A stretch of DNA of 64,000 nt from Gammaproteobacteria bacterium (GTDB lineage: Bacteria > Pseudomonadota > Gammaproteobacteria > Pseudomonadales > Pseudomonadaceae). The notes under the pieces were generated by a model, which did not search any database, was not told where the DNA came from, and was given only the letters and a program-made list of their open reading frames with translations. The DNA lies in the NCBI GenBank assembly GCA_018816095.1, contig JAHIWP010000013.1, positions 27,195 through 91,194 of the forward strand. Reading direction: 5' to 3'. Positions within the stretch are counted from its first letter, which is position 1. Every line of letters starts with the position of its first letter. This document shows positions 43,869 to 54,275 of this stretch, one piece after another. The translations under genes and the position numbers were made by a program.

Positions 43869-45779
43869 GTGACCTCACGTTTACCTGTGATCGTTGGTTT
43901 TGGTGGCTATAACGCGGCCGGGCGCAGCTCCTTCCACCATGGTTTTCGCCGCACCGTGCTGGAATGTATGGACACGCCAGCACGCCAGCAAACCCTGGCG
44001 GGCCTGGCGGTGATGATGAAACTGGTCAAGGTGGTCGACGGCGACTATCAGGATGACGCCGGCAACCCACTCAGCCTGGCCGAAATCGACAAGCGCTTCG
44101 CCGAGCAGATTCTCGCCTCGACCCTGGTGCGACGCATCGAGAAGCAGCACCTGGACCCCGACGCCGCGCACTGGCAAAAGACCATCGACATCAGCGCTAC
44201 CGCGGGCCAGCCGCTGAGCTTTATCACCCTGCGCAAACACCTGCCGGACCCGCTACCGTCGGATTGGGCGGTGGACGAATTGAACGCCACTGAAGTGCTG
44301 GTCACCCTGCATGACAACTGCGAGTTCAAGGTCGACAGTTACCGCGCCCTGCCGGTGAAATCCGCCGGCCAGCTGCCCACCGGCTTCGAGCCGAGCGAGC
44401 TGTATAACGCGCGCTTCCACCCGCGTGGCCTGGCCATGACCATCGTTGGTGTCACCGATGCCCTGCGCGCCACCGGTATTGAGTGGCAGACCATCATGCA
44501 GCACGTGGCGCCAGACGAAGTTGCCGTGTTTGCTGGCAGCGTCATGAGCCAGCTCGATGAAAACGGTTTCGGCGGCCTGATGCAGTCACGCCTCAAGGGC
44601 GGTCGCGTTACCGCTAAACAGCTGGCGCTGGGTCTCAACACCATGCCGGCGGACTTTATCAACGCCTATGTGTTGGGCAGCGTCGGCAGCACCGGCAGCG
44701 TCACCGGCGCGTGCGCCACCTTCCTCTATAACCTGCAAAAAGGCATCGAACTGATCAGTTCGGGCAAGGCGCGGGTGGCCATCGTCGGCAACAGCGAAGC
44801 GCCGATCACTCAGGAATGCATTGAGGGTTACGGCGCCATGGGCGCCCTGGCGACCGAGGATGGCCTGCGCCAGATTGAGGGCAAAGATCAGGCCGACTTC
44901 CGCCGCGCCAGCCGCCCGTTTGGCGAGAACTGCGGCTTCACCCTGGCCGAAGCCTGCCAGTTCGTGGTGCTGATGGACGATGAGCTGGCGCTGGAGCTGG
45001 GCGCCGACATCCACGGCGCCGTGCCGGATGTGTTTATCAACGCCGATGGCTTTAAGAAGTCCATCTCCGCGCCCGGCCCGGGCAACTACCTGACCGTGGC
45101 CAAGGCCGTGGCCAGCGCCGTGCAACTGCTCGGTATCGATGCGGTGCGTGAGCGCAGCTTTGTGCATGCCCACGGCTCCAGCACGCCGGCTAACCGGGTG
45201 ACCGAATCGGTCATCCTCGACCGCATTGCCAGCGCCTTTGCCATTGAGCAGTGGCCGGTCACCGCCGTAAAAGCCTTTGTTGGCCACTCCCTGGCCACCG
45301 CCAGTGGCGATCAGGTGATCTCCGCCCTGGGCAGCTTCAAGTACGGCATCATTCCGGGGATCAAGACCATCGATGCGGTGGCCGAGGACGTGCACCAGCA
45401 ACATCTGAGCTTCGCCACCACCGACCGTTCGCGCGCGCCCGAACAGCTGGACATGTGCTTTATCAACTCCAAAGGTTTTGGCGGCAACAACGCCAGCGCC
45501 CTGCTGCTGGCACCGCATGTCGCCGAACGGATGTTGCGCAAGCGTCATGGCGAGGCGGCGTTTAGCGCCTACCTAGAACGCCGCAAGGCCACCCGCGCGG
45601 CCGCCCAAGCCTATGATGCGCAAGCACTGCTGGGCGATTTGGGGATTATCTACAACTTCGGCAACGACCTGATCGACGACCAGCAGATTGACATCAATCC
45701 GCAGCAGATCACGGTGCCGGGCTTTGCCCAGCCACTGGTGTTCAAGAAGGACGAACGTTACGGCGATATGCTCGACTGA
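43869..45779 (+). CDS. fabY: Beta-ketoacyl-ACP synthase FabY
   Basis: Condensing enzyme that starts fatty acid synthesis in Pseudomonas by joining acetyl-CoA and malonyl-ACP, the job FabH does in E. coli. 636 residues from a GTG at 43869 with AAGGAG 8 nt upstream; the N-terminus TSRLPVIVGFGGYNAAGRSS is that of P. aeruginosa FabY (634 residues). The thiolase-fold core carries the catalytic cysteine in GACATFLYNLQKG, and histidines in VHAHGSSTPANRVTES and VGHSLATASGDQ. A long N-terminal extension of about 200 residues and a C-terminal tail distinguish it from FabB/FabF. The frame extends upstream for 81 codons without plausible coding sequence. Confidence 0.97.
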   Translation: MTSRLPVIVGFGGYNAAGRSSFHHGFRRTVLECMDTPARQQTLAGLAVMMKLVKVVDGDYQDDAGNPLSLAEIDKRFAEQILASTLVRRIEKQHLDPDAAHWQKTIDISATAGQPLSFITLRKHLPDPLPSDWAVDELNATEVLVTLHDNCEFKVDSYRALPVKSAGQLPTGFEPSELYNARFHPRGLAMTIVGVTDALRATGIEWQTIMQHVAPDEVAVFAGSVMSQLDENGFGGLMQSRLKGGRVTAKQLALGLNTMPADFINAYVLGSVGSTGSVTGACATFLYNLQKGIELISSGKARVAIVGNSEAPITQECIEGYGAMGALATEDGLRQIEGKDQADFRRASRPFGENCGFTLAEACQFVVLMDDELALELGADIHGAVPDVFINADGFKKSISAPGPGNYLTVAKAVASAVQLLGIDAVRERSFVHAHGSSTPANRVTESVILDRIASAFAIEQWPVTAVKAFVGHSLATASGDQVISALGSFKYGIIPGIKTIDAVAEDVHQQHLSFATTDRSRAPEQLDMCFINSKGFGGNNASALLLAPHVAERMLRKRHGEAAFSAYLERRKATRAAAQAYDAQALLGDLGIIYNFGNDLIDDQQIDINPQQITVPGFAQPLVFKKDERYGDMLD

Positions 45780-45798
45780 GCCGAACCACCGCCGAGAA

Positions 45799-45861
45799 TG
45801 TAGGCGCGGGCTTGCCCGCGATCAGATCCGGAATCTATCGCGGGCATGGCCCGCTCCTACA
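45799..45861. repeat. Pair of inverted REP palindromes (REPIN-like)
   Basis: TGTAGGCGCGGGCTTGCCCGCGAT (45799-45822, given here as its parts TGTAGG and GCGGGC..GCCCGCGAT) faces an inverted copy ATCGCGGGCATGGCCCGCTCCTACA at 45837-45861 (ends ATCGCGGGC and CTCCTACA). This is the typical Pseudomonas REP palindrome pair in an intergenic space between converging genes (fabY and cysQ). Confidence 0.88.
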
Positions 45862-45872
45862 GATCGTGGGCT

Positions 45873-45909
45873 ACGTAGGATGGGTGGAGCGCAGCGATAC
45901 CCATCATCC
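45873..45909. repeat. Short dispersed palindromic repeat
   Basis: GTAGGATGGGT (from 45875) and ACCCATC (near 45900) form an inverted repeat around GGAGCGCAGCGAT. I recognise this GATGGGT..GCGCAGCGATACCCATC element as a widespread intergenic repeat in Pseudomonas; it directly adjoins the REP pair. Confidence 0.6.
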
Positions 45910-45919
45910 GAGCAAAGGC

Positions 45920-46741
45920 TTAATCCAACGCGCGGGCCAGCTGAATCAGCTCATCACGCCAGGCAGCAGCAGCCGGCAACGCCAGAAAATACGGATTGAG
46001 CAACGACTCGCGCGCCTCATAGGTCAGCGCTTCGCCCTTGAGCGTCAGCACTTCACCACCCGCCCCTTCCAATACGCCCTGCGCCGCTGCCGTGTCCCAC
46101 TGTGAAGTCGGTGCAAGGCGCGGGTAGCAATCGGCATTGCCCTCGGCCAACTGGCAGAACTTCAACGAGCTGCCGACGCTGGCCAGTTGCAGATCACCGA
46201 AACGCTCACTCAAACCTGCCAGCAACGCCTCTTGCGCGGGGCTGGAATGACGGCGGCTGGCCACCAAGGTAAAGGCCTCCTGCGGGGCCAGACGCACACT
46301 GATCGCCTCGCTTTCGCCCGCCGCATCGGCGCGCCACGCACCCAGGCCAGCACCGCCGTAATAACACTGGCCGGTGGCCGGAATACCGACCACGCCAAAC
46401 ACCACGCAGCCTTGCTCGATCAGCGCGACGTTGACGGTGAACTCCTCGCTGCCTGCGATAAATTCTTTGGTGCCATCCAGCGGATCGACCAGCCACCAGC
46501 GGCTCCATTGCCCGCGTTCGCTCAGGGCAATATCGGCGGCCTCTTCTGAGAGCACGGGAATATCCGGCGCCAGCGCCAGCAGGCCATCGTTAAGGATGTG
46601 GTGCGCGGCCATATCGGCAGCGGTGACCGGCGAGGCATCGGCTTTTTCATTGACCGTCACATCGGCGCGCCAGAATGGCAGTGTCGCCGCGCCAGCCTGG
46701 CGCACCAGTTCAATCACCGCTGGGATCAGAGGGTGGCTCAT
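45920..46741 (-). CDS. cysQ: 3'(2'),5'-bisphosphate nucleotidase CysQ
   Basis: Inositol-monophosphatase-fold phosphatase of 273 residues that hydrolyses PAP (adenosine 3',5'-bisphosphate), clearing a by-product of sulfate assimilation. Metal-binding motifs: SEEAADIALSE (Glu pair), WLVDPLDGTKEFIAGSEEFT (the DPLDGTKEF signature), and QWDTAAAQGVLEGAGG with the third metal aspartate. The start overlaps the nudE stop by 4 nt (46738-46741), so nudE-cysQ form a coupled pair. Confidence 0.95.
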   Translation of the reverse strand: MSHPLIPAVIELVRQAGAATLPFWRADVTVNEKADASPVTAADMAAHHILNDGLLALAPDIPVLSEEAADIALSERGQWSRWWLVDPLDGTKEFIAGSEEFTVNVALIEQGCVVFGVVGIPATGQCYYGGAGLGAWRADAAGESEAISVRLAPQEAFTLVASRRHSSPAQEALLAGLSERFGDLQLASVGSSLKFCQLAEGNADCYPRLAPTSQWDTAAAQGVLEGAGGEVLTLKGEALTYEARESLLNPYFLALPAAAAWRDELIQLARALD

Positions 46742-47304
46742 GGTTTAAAGCTCCCACGCTGAGTCAACACATCGCGGGCCAGGTACAGCGCCGCCAGAGC
46801 CCGGCCTTCGGTGAATTGCGGCTGCTGGATCAGGCTCGACAGCTCGCGCAGATTGGCTTTATCGACCCGCATCGGCTCCGGCTCATCACCGGGCAAACGC
46901 TCTTCATAGAGATCCCAGGCCAGTACCACCTGAATCTTCTGGCTCATATAGCCTGGCGACAGGCTCAGCTCAGCCAGATGCTCCAGGTGCCGCGCGCCAA
47001 AACCGGCTTCTTCCTTGAGCTCGCGGTTGGCCGCATCCAATACGTCCTCACCCGGCTCGATCAGCCCTTTGGGCAGTGACAACTGGTAATCATCGGTGCC
47101 GCCACAATATTCCTCGACCAGCAGGGCATGCTCGGCATCCTGCATTGCCACAATCATAACCGCGCCATAGCCTGCGCCCTTGCCCACCAACCGTTCATAG
47201 GTGCGTTCCACGCCGTTGCTGAAGCGCAACTGCAGCTCCTCAACGCGGAACAGGCGGCTGCTGGCGACAATTTCGCGAGCGAGTACAGTGGGTTTCTGGC
47301 GCAT
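46738..47304 (-). CDS. nudE: ADP compounds hydrolase NudE
   Basis: Nudix hydrolase of 188 residues cleaving ADP-ribose, NADH, Ap2A and similar dinucleotides. The Nudix box is GLIEPGEDVLDAANRELKEE then AGFG, and downstream LSPGYMSQKIQVVLAWDLYEE is characteristic of NudE. The ATG at 47304 (MRQKPTVLAREIVASSRLFR) with AGGAG upstream is used; the open frame continues 70 codons further without conservation. Divergent from yrfG, overlapping cysQ by 4 nt at its end. Confidence 0.95.
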   Translation of the reverse strand: MRQKPTVLAREIVASSRLFRVEELQLRFSNGVERTYERLVGKGAGYGAVMIVAMQDAEHALLVEEYCGGTDDYQLSLPKGLIEPGEDVLDAANRELKEEAGFGARHLEHLAELSLSPGYMSQKIQVVLAWDLYEERLPGDEPEPMRVDKANLRELSSLIQQPQFTEGRALAALYLARDVLTQRGSFKP

Positions 47305-47368
47305 GGGGCGGCTCCTGGGCGAGACATAGCGGGTTATCATAGCGCGGCTTTTCCTATTATCCGCGTAG

Positions 47369-47384
47369 GAGATTGCGCGATCTC
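47369..47384. promoter_or_regulatory. Palindrome between nudE and yrfG
   Basis: GAGATTGCGCGATCTC, with perfect GAGAT/ATCTC arms, lies in the 130-nt divergent intergenic space preceded by GTAG. It could be an operator or a decayed REP half; evidence is only the symmetry. Confidence 0.3.
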
Positions 47385-47434
47385 GACGCCCAAGGCGCAA
47401 ATCGCGCCCCTGCGCATCAGCCCGAAGACCTCGC

Positions 47435-48097
47435 ATGCCCGCCTTGCTCTGGAACACCATCGACACCGTCTTGCTGGATATGGACGGCACCCTGCTCGAC
47501 CTGCACTTCGACAACCACTTTTGGTTGCAGCACCTACCGCAACGCTATGCCGAGCACCATGGCATCAGCCGCGCGCTGGCCGATGCCGAATTGCTGCCGC
47601 TGTTCCGCGAGCACGCCGGTACGTTGAATTGGTATTGCACGGATTTCTGGACCCGCGAGCTAAAGCTGTCGATCCGCGACCTTAAGCGTGAAGTGGCGCA
47701 CCTGATCGCCCTGCGCCCAGACGCCGACACCTTTATCCAAGCCCTGCGCCAAGCCGGCAAGCAGGTGGTGATGATCACCAACGCGCACCGCGATTCACTG
47801 TCATTGAAGCTGGAACGCATCGAACTGGCACCGTACTTCGACCGGCTGATCAGCTCCCACGACTATGGCTTCCCCAAGGAAGACCAGCAGTTCTGGCATG
47901 CCCTGCAGCAGGACATCAGCTTCGAGCCGGCGCGCAGCCTGTTTATTGATGACAGCCTGCCAATCCTGCGCAGCGCCGGACGTTTTGGCGTCGGCCACCT
48001 GCTCGCCGTACGCCAGCCAGACAGCCAGGCGGGACCGAAGGACACCGAGGAATTTGCCGCAGTGGAGGATTACCGGGAGTTGCTACAAGGGCTGTAA
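47435..48097 (+). CDS. yrfG: GMP/IMP nucleotidase YrfG (HAD hydrolase)
   Basis: Haloacid dehalogenase-like 5'-nucleotidase, 220 residues, expected to dephosphorylate GMP and IMP. Motif I LDMDGTLLDLHFDNHFW, cap with NWYCTDFWTRELKLSI, motif II Thr in VVMITNAHRDS, motif III Lys in YGFPKEDQQFW, motif IV FIDDSLPILRSA. YrfG and NudE are neighbours in E. coli as well, which supports the assignment. It ends convergent with the LysM gene. Confidence 0.93.
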   Translation: MPALLWNTIDTVLLDMDGTLLDLHFDNHFWLQHLPQRYAEHHGISRALADAELLPLFREHAGTLNWYCTDFWTRELKLSIRDLKREVAHLIALRPDADTFIQALRQAGKQVVMITNAHRDSLSLKLERIELAPYFDRLISSHDYGFPKEDQQFWHALQQDISFEPARSLFIDDSLPILRSAGRFGVGHLLAVRQPDSQAGPKDTEEFAAVEDYRELLQGL

Positions 48098-48102
48098 CCG
48101 CA

Positions 48103-48127
48103 TCGGGCGGCCCTTGCAGCCACCCGA
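48103..48127. terminator. Imperfect stem-loop between yrfG and lysM
   Basis: TCGGGcGGC (48103-48111) pairs with GCCaCCCGA (48119-48127) with one mismatch and a 7-nt loop, midway between convergent stops. No T run is present, so termination is only suggested. Confidence 0.4.
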
Positions 48128-48139
48128 CAAACACGTCGT

Positions 48140-48580
48140 TTATTCCTCGGGAATACGCAGCACCTGGCCCGGATAGATCTTGTCCGGGTGGCTGAGCATC
48201 GGTTTGTTGGCTTCAAAGATTTTCGGGTAGGCATTGGCGTTGCCGTATTCGGCCTTGGCAATCGCGCTCAGGGTGTCGCCCTTCTTCACCGTGACAAAGC
48301 GCGCCGCCGGGGCCGGCGTGGTCACACTGATATGGTCTTCCACTTCGGCCACACCGGCGACGTTGCCCAAGGCCAGGAGGATTTTCTCTTTTTCCTCCTG
48401 GCTGACCACTTCACCACGGGCGATGACTTTCTCACCTTCGACGCTGACCTGAATATTCGGATTGCCTAAACCCACCTTGGCAACGTGCGCCGTCAGCGAC
48501 TCGGCCGCCTGGGCCTCCTGGCCTACCAGCGACTCCCAGAGTTTCGTACCGGCTTCTTTTACAAAGGCAAACAGACTCAT
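48140..48580 (-). CDS. lysM: BON-LysM domain protein (Kbp/YgaU-like)
   Basis: 146-residue protein combining a BON domain (about 25-90; LTAHVAKVGLGNPNIQVSVE, GNVAGVAEVEDHISV) and a C-terminal LysM domain (about 97-146; FVTVKKGDTLSAIAKAEYGN and KIYPGQVLRIPEE). E. coli Kbp (YgaU), the same architecture and size, is a cytoplasmic potassium-binding protein; no signal peptide is seen here either, despite the peptidoglycan-associated LysM fold. ATG at 48580 with AGGAAG upstream is preferred over the longer open frame. Confidence 0.94.
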   Translation of the reverse strand: MSLFAFVKEAGTKLWESLVGQEAQAAESLTAHVAKVGLGNPNIQVSVEGEKVIARGEVVSQEEKEKILLALGNVAGVAEVEDHISVTTPAPAARFVTVKKGDTLSAIAKAEYGNANAYPKIFEANKPMLSHPDKIYPGQVLRIPEE

Positions 48581-48774
48581 AAGGCTTCCTCGTGATTCAC
48601 TTGGAAAGTGACCGGGCGACGGTGCCCGGAGCCAGAAGTCTAGACCCTGATTCATGACAAAGGTGCCAAGCTCGGCGCTGACGCTGCAGGCCTCGTCACA
48701 AGCCGCATTCAGCGCCTAAGCGCGCGCAACTGCCTGCTAGAATCGGCGCAACCCAGGGATTCGAAGGATTCATC

Positions 48775-49668
48775 GTGGATATCAAACAGCTGAAGTTCCT
48801 GATCGCCCTGGATGAAACCCGTCACTTCGGCCAGGCCGCCGCCCGCTGCCATATCACCCAGCCAACCCTGTCGATGCGTCTGCGCCAGCTGGAAGACGAA
48901 CTTGGCCTGGAACTGGTGCATCGCGGCCAGCGCTTCGAGGGGTTCAGTGCCGAGGGTGAGCGCATTCTGGCCTGGGCCCGCAGCCTGATGGCCGCGCACG
49001 ATGGCCTGTATGCCGAAGCAGCTGCCTGTCGTGGCCAGCTGGTAGGCACCTTGCGCCTGGGTGTAGTGCCGCTGGCCGGTTTCGATCCGATGCGCCTGGT
49101 GCAGTTTTTCGCTGAGCAGCATCCTGGGCTGCGCTTCCAGCTGTTTGCCCTGAGCAGCGAGGAGATTCTCGAACGCCTCGGGCGCAATCAGCTCGACCTC
49201 GGTCTGTCCTACCTTGACCGCCTCAACCCAGAACATTTCGACAGCCTGGAGCTGGCAGAAACGCGCATGGGCCTGCTGTATGACCGCCGGCACTTCCAGT
49301 TCACCCGCCCGGCGCTGCGCTGGGAAAGCCTGATCGACCTGCCGTTGGGGCTGCTCTCGGCGGGCATGCATTTCCGCCAGTCAATCGACCACAGCTTCCG
49401 TTCGCGGGGCCTGACGCCCACCCCACGACTGGAAACCGATGCCGTGCACCAGCTGCTGCAAGCCGTCAGCGCTGGCCTGTGCTGCGCGATCATGCCGCTC
49501 AACAGCGGCCTGGCAGAGTTCACCGAACACCTGGCGCTGACGCCCATCGAAGACGCCCACACCCTCGCGCCACTGGGTTTGATCATGCGCCGCAGCGCGC
49601 CCCGCTCGGCCCTGGCCGAAGCCTGTTTTGCCGAAGCACAGCACTTTTTGCCACCCGCAACCGCCTGA
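48775..49668 (+). CDS. LysR-family transcriptional regulator
   Basis: 297-residue LysR regulator with a GTG start. N-terminal winged helix-turn-helix (about 1-60; FLIALDETRHFGQAAARCHI, TQPTLSMRLRQLEDELG) and a type 2 periplasmic-binding-like effector domain (about 90-290). It lies 121 nt upstream of fdhD and in the same direction, so it may control the fdhD-oxidoreductase pair. A TAGAAT hexamer at 48738-48743 is a possible -10 box. Effector unknown. Confidence 0.93.
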   Translation: MDIKQLKFLIALDETRHFGQAAARCHITQPTLSMRLRQLEDELGLELVHRGQRFEGFSAEGERILAWARSLMAAHDGLYAEAAACRGQLVGTLRLGVVPLAGFDPMRLVQFFAEQHPGLRFQLFALSSEEILERLGRNQLDLGLSYLDRLNPEHFDSLELAETRMGLLYDRRHFQFTRPALRWESLIDLPLGLLSAGMHFRQSIDHSFRSRGLTPTPRLETDAVHQLLQAVSAGLCCAIMPLNSGLAEFTEHLALTPIEDAHTLAPLGLIMRRSAPRSALAEACFAEAQHFLPPATA

Positions 49669-49789
49669 AAGACCGATGCTTGACGCATTGATAGAGCCCA
49701 TCGATCACTCCATCGGCGACAGCGATTAGACGCCCACACCAGAGCGGCCTAGGCTGGCAGAGATACTTTGTCGCCGGGAAGCTCTGCCC

Positions 49790-50628
49790 ATGCCACGCCA
49801 CGCTCCACTCAGCGCCCAGCAAGCGAATGCCGCGCCAGTGCCTGCGCCCACCTACAGCTATGTCGAACTGGCAAACGAACCGCTGGAAGGCGCGGCCGCA
49901 CTGGCCAGCGAGGCCGCCCTGGCGATCAGCTACAACGGCATCAGCCACAGCGTGATGATGGTTTCGCCCAGCGATCTAGAAGACTTCATCTACGGTTTCA
50001 GCCTAAGCGCCGGCCTGATCGATTCGCTCGATGACATCTACGACATCAGCCTCCAGCAGCACGACAGCGCCATCAGCGCCGACGTGCAGGTCAGTAACCG
50101 CGCCTTCTGGGCGCTCAAGCAGCAGCGCCGCACCTTAGCCGGTAATAGCGGTTGCGGCCTGTGCGGGGTCGAAGCACTGGAACAGGCGCTGCCGCAGCTG
50201 CAAAACCTGCCGCCCAGCCCACTGCCCGCGCCGGCTCACCTGCAGGGCCTGCGCCAACGCATCCAAACAGTACAGACCCTGGCTCGCCACAGCGGCGCGG
50301 TGCACGCGGCGCTGTTTGTGGATGCTCAAGGGCAGATCCGCCTGTGCCGCGAAGACATCGGCCGGCATAACGCCCTCGACAAGCTGCTCGGCGCCCTCCA
50401 TCGCGACGGTGAAGACCTGCGCCTGGGCTTTGCCGTGGTCACCAGCCGTTGCAGCCTGGAGCTGATCCACAAGGCGTTGCGCGCCGGTATCGGCACCCTG
50501 GTCAGCCTATCCGCACCCACCAGCCTGAGCGTGCAGTGGGCACGTCAGCACAACCTCAATCTGATCCATATTCCCCAGCAGAGCGCACCACGGGTTTACA
50601 GCCCTGCAGCGCCCGGAGCCAAACAGCC

Positions 50629-50632
<4 letters not shown>
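49790..50632 (+). CDS. fdhD: Formate dehydrogenase sulfurtransferase FdhD
   Basis: 280-residue accessory protein that moves sulfur from a cysteine desulfurase to the molybdenum cofactor before its insertion into formate dehydrogenase-type enzymes. The catalytic cysteine loop is visible as GNSGCGLCGVEALEQALPQ (CxxC, about residues 120-125). SAGLIDSLDDIYDI, LCREDIGRHNALDKLLGAL and VVTSRCSLELIHKAL are conserved FdhD blocks. The stop overlaps the ATG of the oxidoreductase gene (ATGA), indicating coupled synthesis with its client. Confidence 0.96.
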
Positions 50633-52950
<2,318 letters not shown>

Positions 52951-53126
52951 TCGCGGGTTGTGTGGCGGCGATCACAACGGCGACCAACGGCAGGGAATTT
53001 TTCGGAAAAATAAGCTCTAAGGCCATACCGCAAACACTGTATAACGTGGCTGCGGTACGGCTTTATTGCCCTGAAAAATCAGTGAGTTAAAAACCGTCTG
53101 CCCCTATATTTAAGAAGGTCTGCCGT

Positions 53127-53552
53127 ATGCGTACATTATTTTCTGTGGTGTTGTTCAGCGCCCTAGCCTCCCCACTCGCCTTGGCGGGTGATACCGGTAA
53201 AGTTGCCATCGGCAGCGGCCTTGGCGGCGCTTTGGGTAATGTGATCGGCCAACAGGTCGGCGGCAGCACAGGCGCAGCCATCGGCGCAGGTTTAGGTGGC
53301 GCCGCGGGCGGCGTAGTGACCGCCCGCGATGGCAACAAGACCGAAGCCGCACTCGGCGGTGGCCTGGGCGCCGCCGGTGGCTCCGTATTGGGTAACAAGG
53401 TCGGCGGCAGCACCGGTTCGACCATTGGTGCTGGCTTGGGTGGCGCAGCCGGTGGCGCTTTAGCCAATGAATACGCCGGCGGCAGCGAGCGTGATCGCGG
53501 CCATTACAACGGCAAGAAACACAAGAAGCATAAAAAGCATAAGCACGACTAA
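53127..53552 (+). CDS. Glycine-zipper protein with Lys/His-rich tail
   Basis: 141-residue exported protein: signal peptide MRTLFSVVLFSALASPLALA, then two tandem glycine-zipper units of about 50 residues (QVGGSTGAAIGAGLGGAAGG and KVGGSTGSTIGAGLGGAAGG), then a tail of lysines and histidines (KKHKKHKKHKHD). Glycine zippers of this YMGG/Gly-zipper class typically pack as transmembrane helices in envelope proteins. The His-rich end could bind metal or anionic surfaces; this is inference. It stands alone with its own terminator. Function unknown. Confidence 0.85.
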   Translation: MRTLFSVVLFSALASPLALAGDTGKVAIGSGLGGALGNVIGQQVGGSTGAAIGAGLGGAAGGVVTARDGNKTEAALGGGLGAAGGSVLGNKVGGSTGSTIGAGLGGAAGGALANEYAGGSERDRGHYNGKKHKKHKKHKHD

Positions 53553-53567
53553 GTGCCGACTACTGAC

Positions 53568-53600
53568 CGCAAAAAAGCCGCCTAACAGCGGCTTTTTGCG
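53568..53600 (+). terminator. Terminator of the glycine-zipper gene
   Basis: CGCAAAAAAGCCGC (53568-53581) pairs with GCGGCTTTTTGCG (53588-53600) with one bulged A and a 6-nt loop, 16 nt after the stop. The stem's own A and T runs allow action on either strand. Confidence 0.88.
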
Positions 53601-53670
53601 TATGTGTGGGGCTGGGCGATACGCCGTTTAGCCGCGACTGCAGCGTAGAAGGTCACCGCTAAAGCGCCGC

Positions 53671-54114
53671 CTATACAGCCGGCTCGACCAACAACACCGT
53701 CAGCGCCGCACGCAAGTTTTCGGGAATGCTCAGCGGGCGGTTGCTGCTGCGGTCGACAAAGACATGCACAAAACGCCCAGCCGCGCAGGCTTCATCCTCG
53801 CCCTCCTTGAACACCGCCAGCTCGTACTGCACCGAACTGTTGCCCAGTTTGCCGACCCGCAGGCCGATCTCAATCCGCTCCGGGAAGGCGATGGAGGCGA
53901 AGTAGTCGCAGCTGGAGCTGACCACAAAACCCACTACAGCACCGTTATGAATATCCAAGCCACCGACTTCGATCAGGTAGGTGTTCACCGCACTGTCGAA
54001 GAAGCTGTAGTAGGTGACGTTGTTTACATGGCCGTAGACATCGTTGTCGTGCCAGCGCGTGGTGATCGGCTGGAAGTGCCGGTAGTCAGTGCGCAGGTGT
54101 TGGGGCTGGCTCAT
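53671..54114 (-). CDS. Acyl-CoA thioesterase (4HBT hotdog fold)
   Basis: 147-residue cytoplasmic hotdog-fold thioesterase of the 4-hydroxybenzoyl-CoA thioesterase class. The catalytic segment TRWHDNDVYGHVNNVTYYSF with the conserved Asp and downstream FDSAVNTYL is intact. It hydrolyses acyl-CoA esters, chain length unknown. It is the most downstream member of a fatty-acid/alcohol gene group on this strand (alcohol, acyl-CoA and 3-hydroxyacyl-CoA dehydrogenases), from which it is separated by a REP-containing gap of 161 nt, so it may have its own promoter. Confidence 0.92.
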   Translation of the reverse strand: MSQPQHLRTDYRHFQPITTRWHDNDVYGHVNNVTYYSFFDSAVNTYLIEVGGLDIHNGAVVGFVVSSSCDYFASIAFPERIEIGLRVGKLGNSSVQYELAVFKEGEDEACAAGRFVHVFVDRSSNRPLSIPENLRAALTVLLVEPAV

Positions 54115-54158
54115 TTGGAGTCCTTGAAGTTAGCGGAAAACACAAACATCCATGCTTT

Positions 54159-54244
54159 TGTAGGAACGGCTGGGAGGCACTCCGGCTTGCCCGCGAATTT
54201 CCGTGGTGCCTTGACCACCAATCGCGGCCAAGGCCGCTCCTACA
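54159..54244. repeat. REP-type inverted repeat pair
   Basis: TGTAGGAACGGC (54159-54170) with CTTGCCCGCGA (54186-54196) is a partly diverged REP, followed by an inverted copy ATCGCGGCCAAGGCCGCTCC through TACA (54221-54244). Like the pair at 45799 it lies between genes, here between the thioesterase and the alcohol dehydrogenase. Confidence 0.75.
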
Positions 54245-54275
54245 AGTCGAGAACAGTTACAGGCACCAAGCGGTC

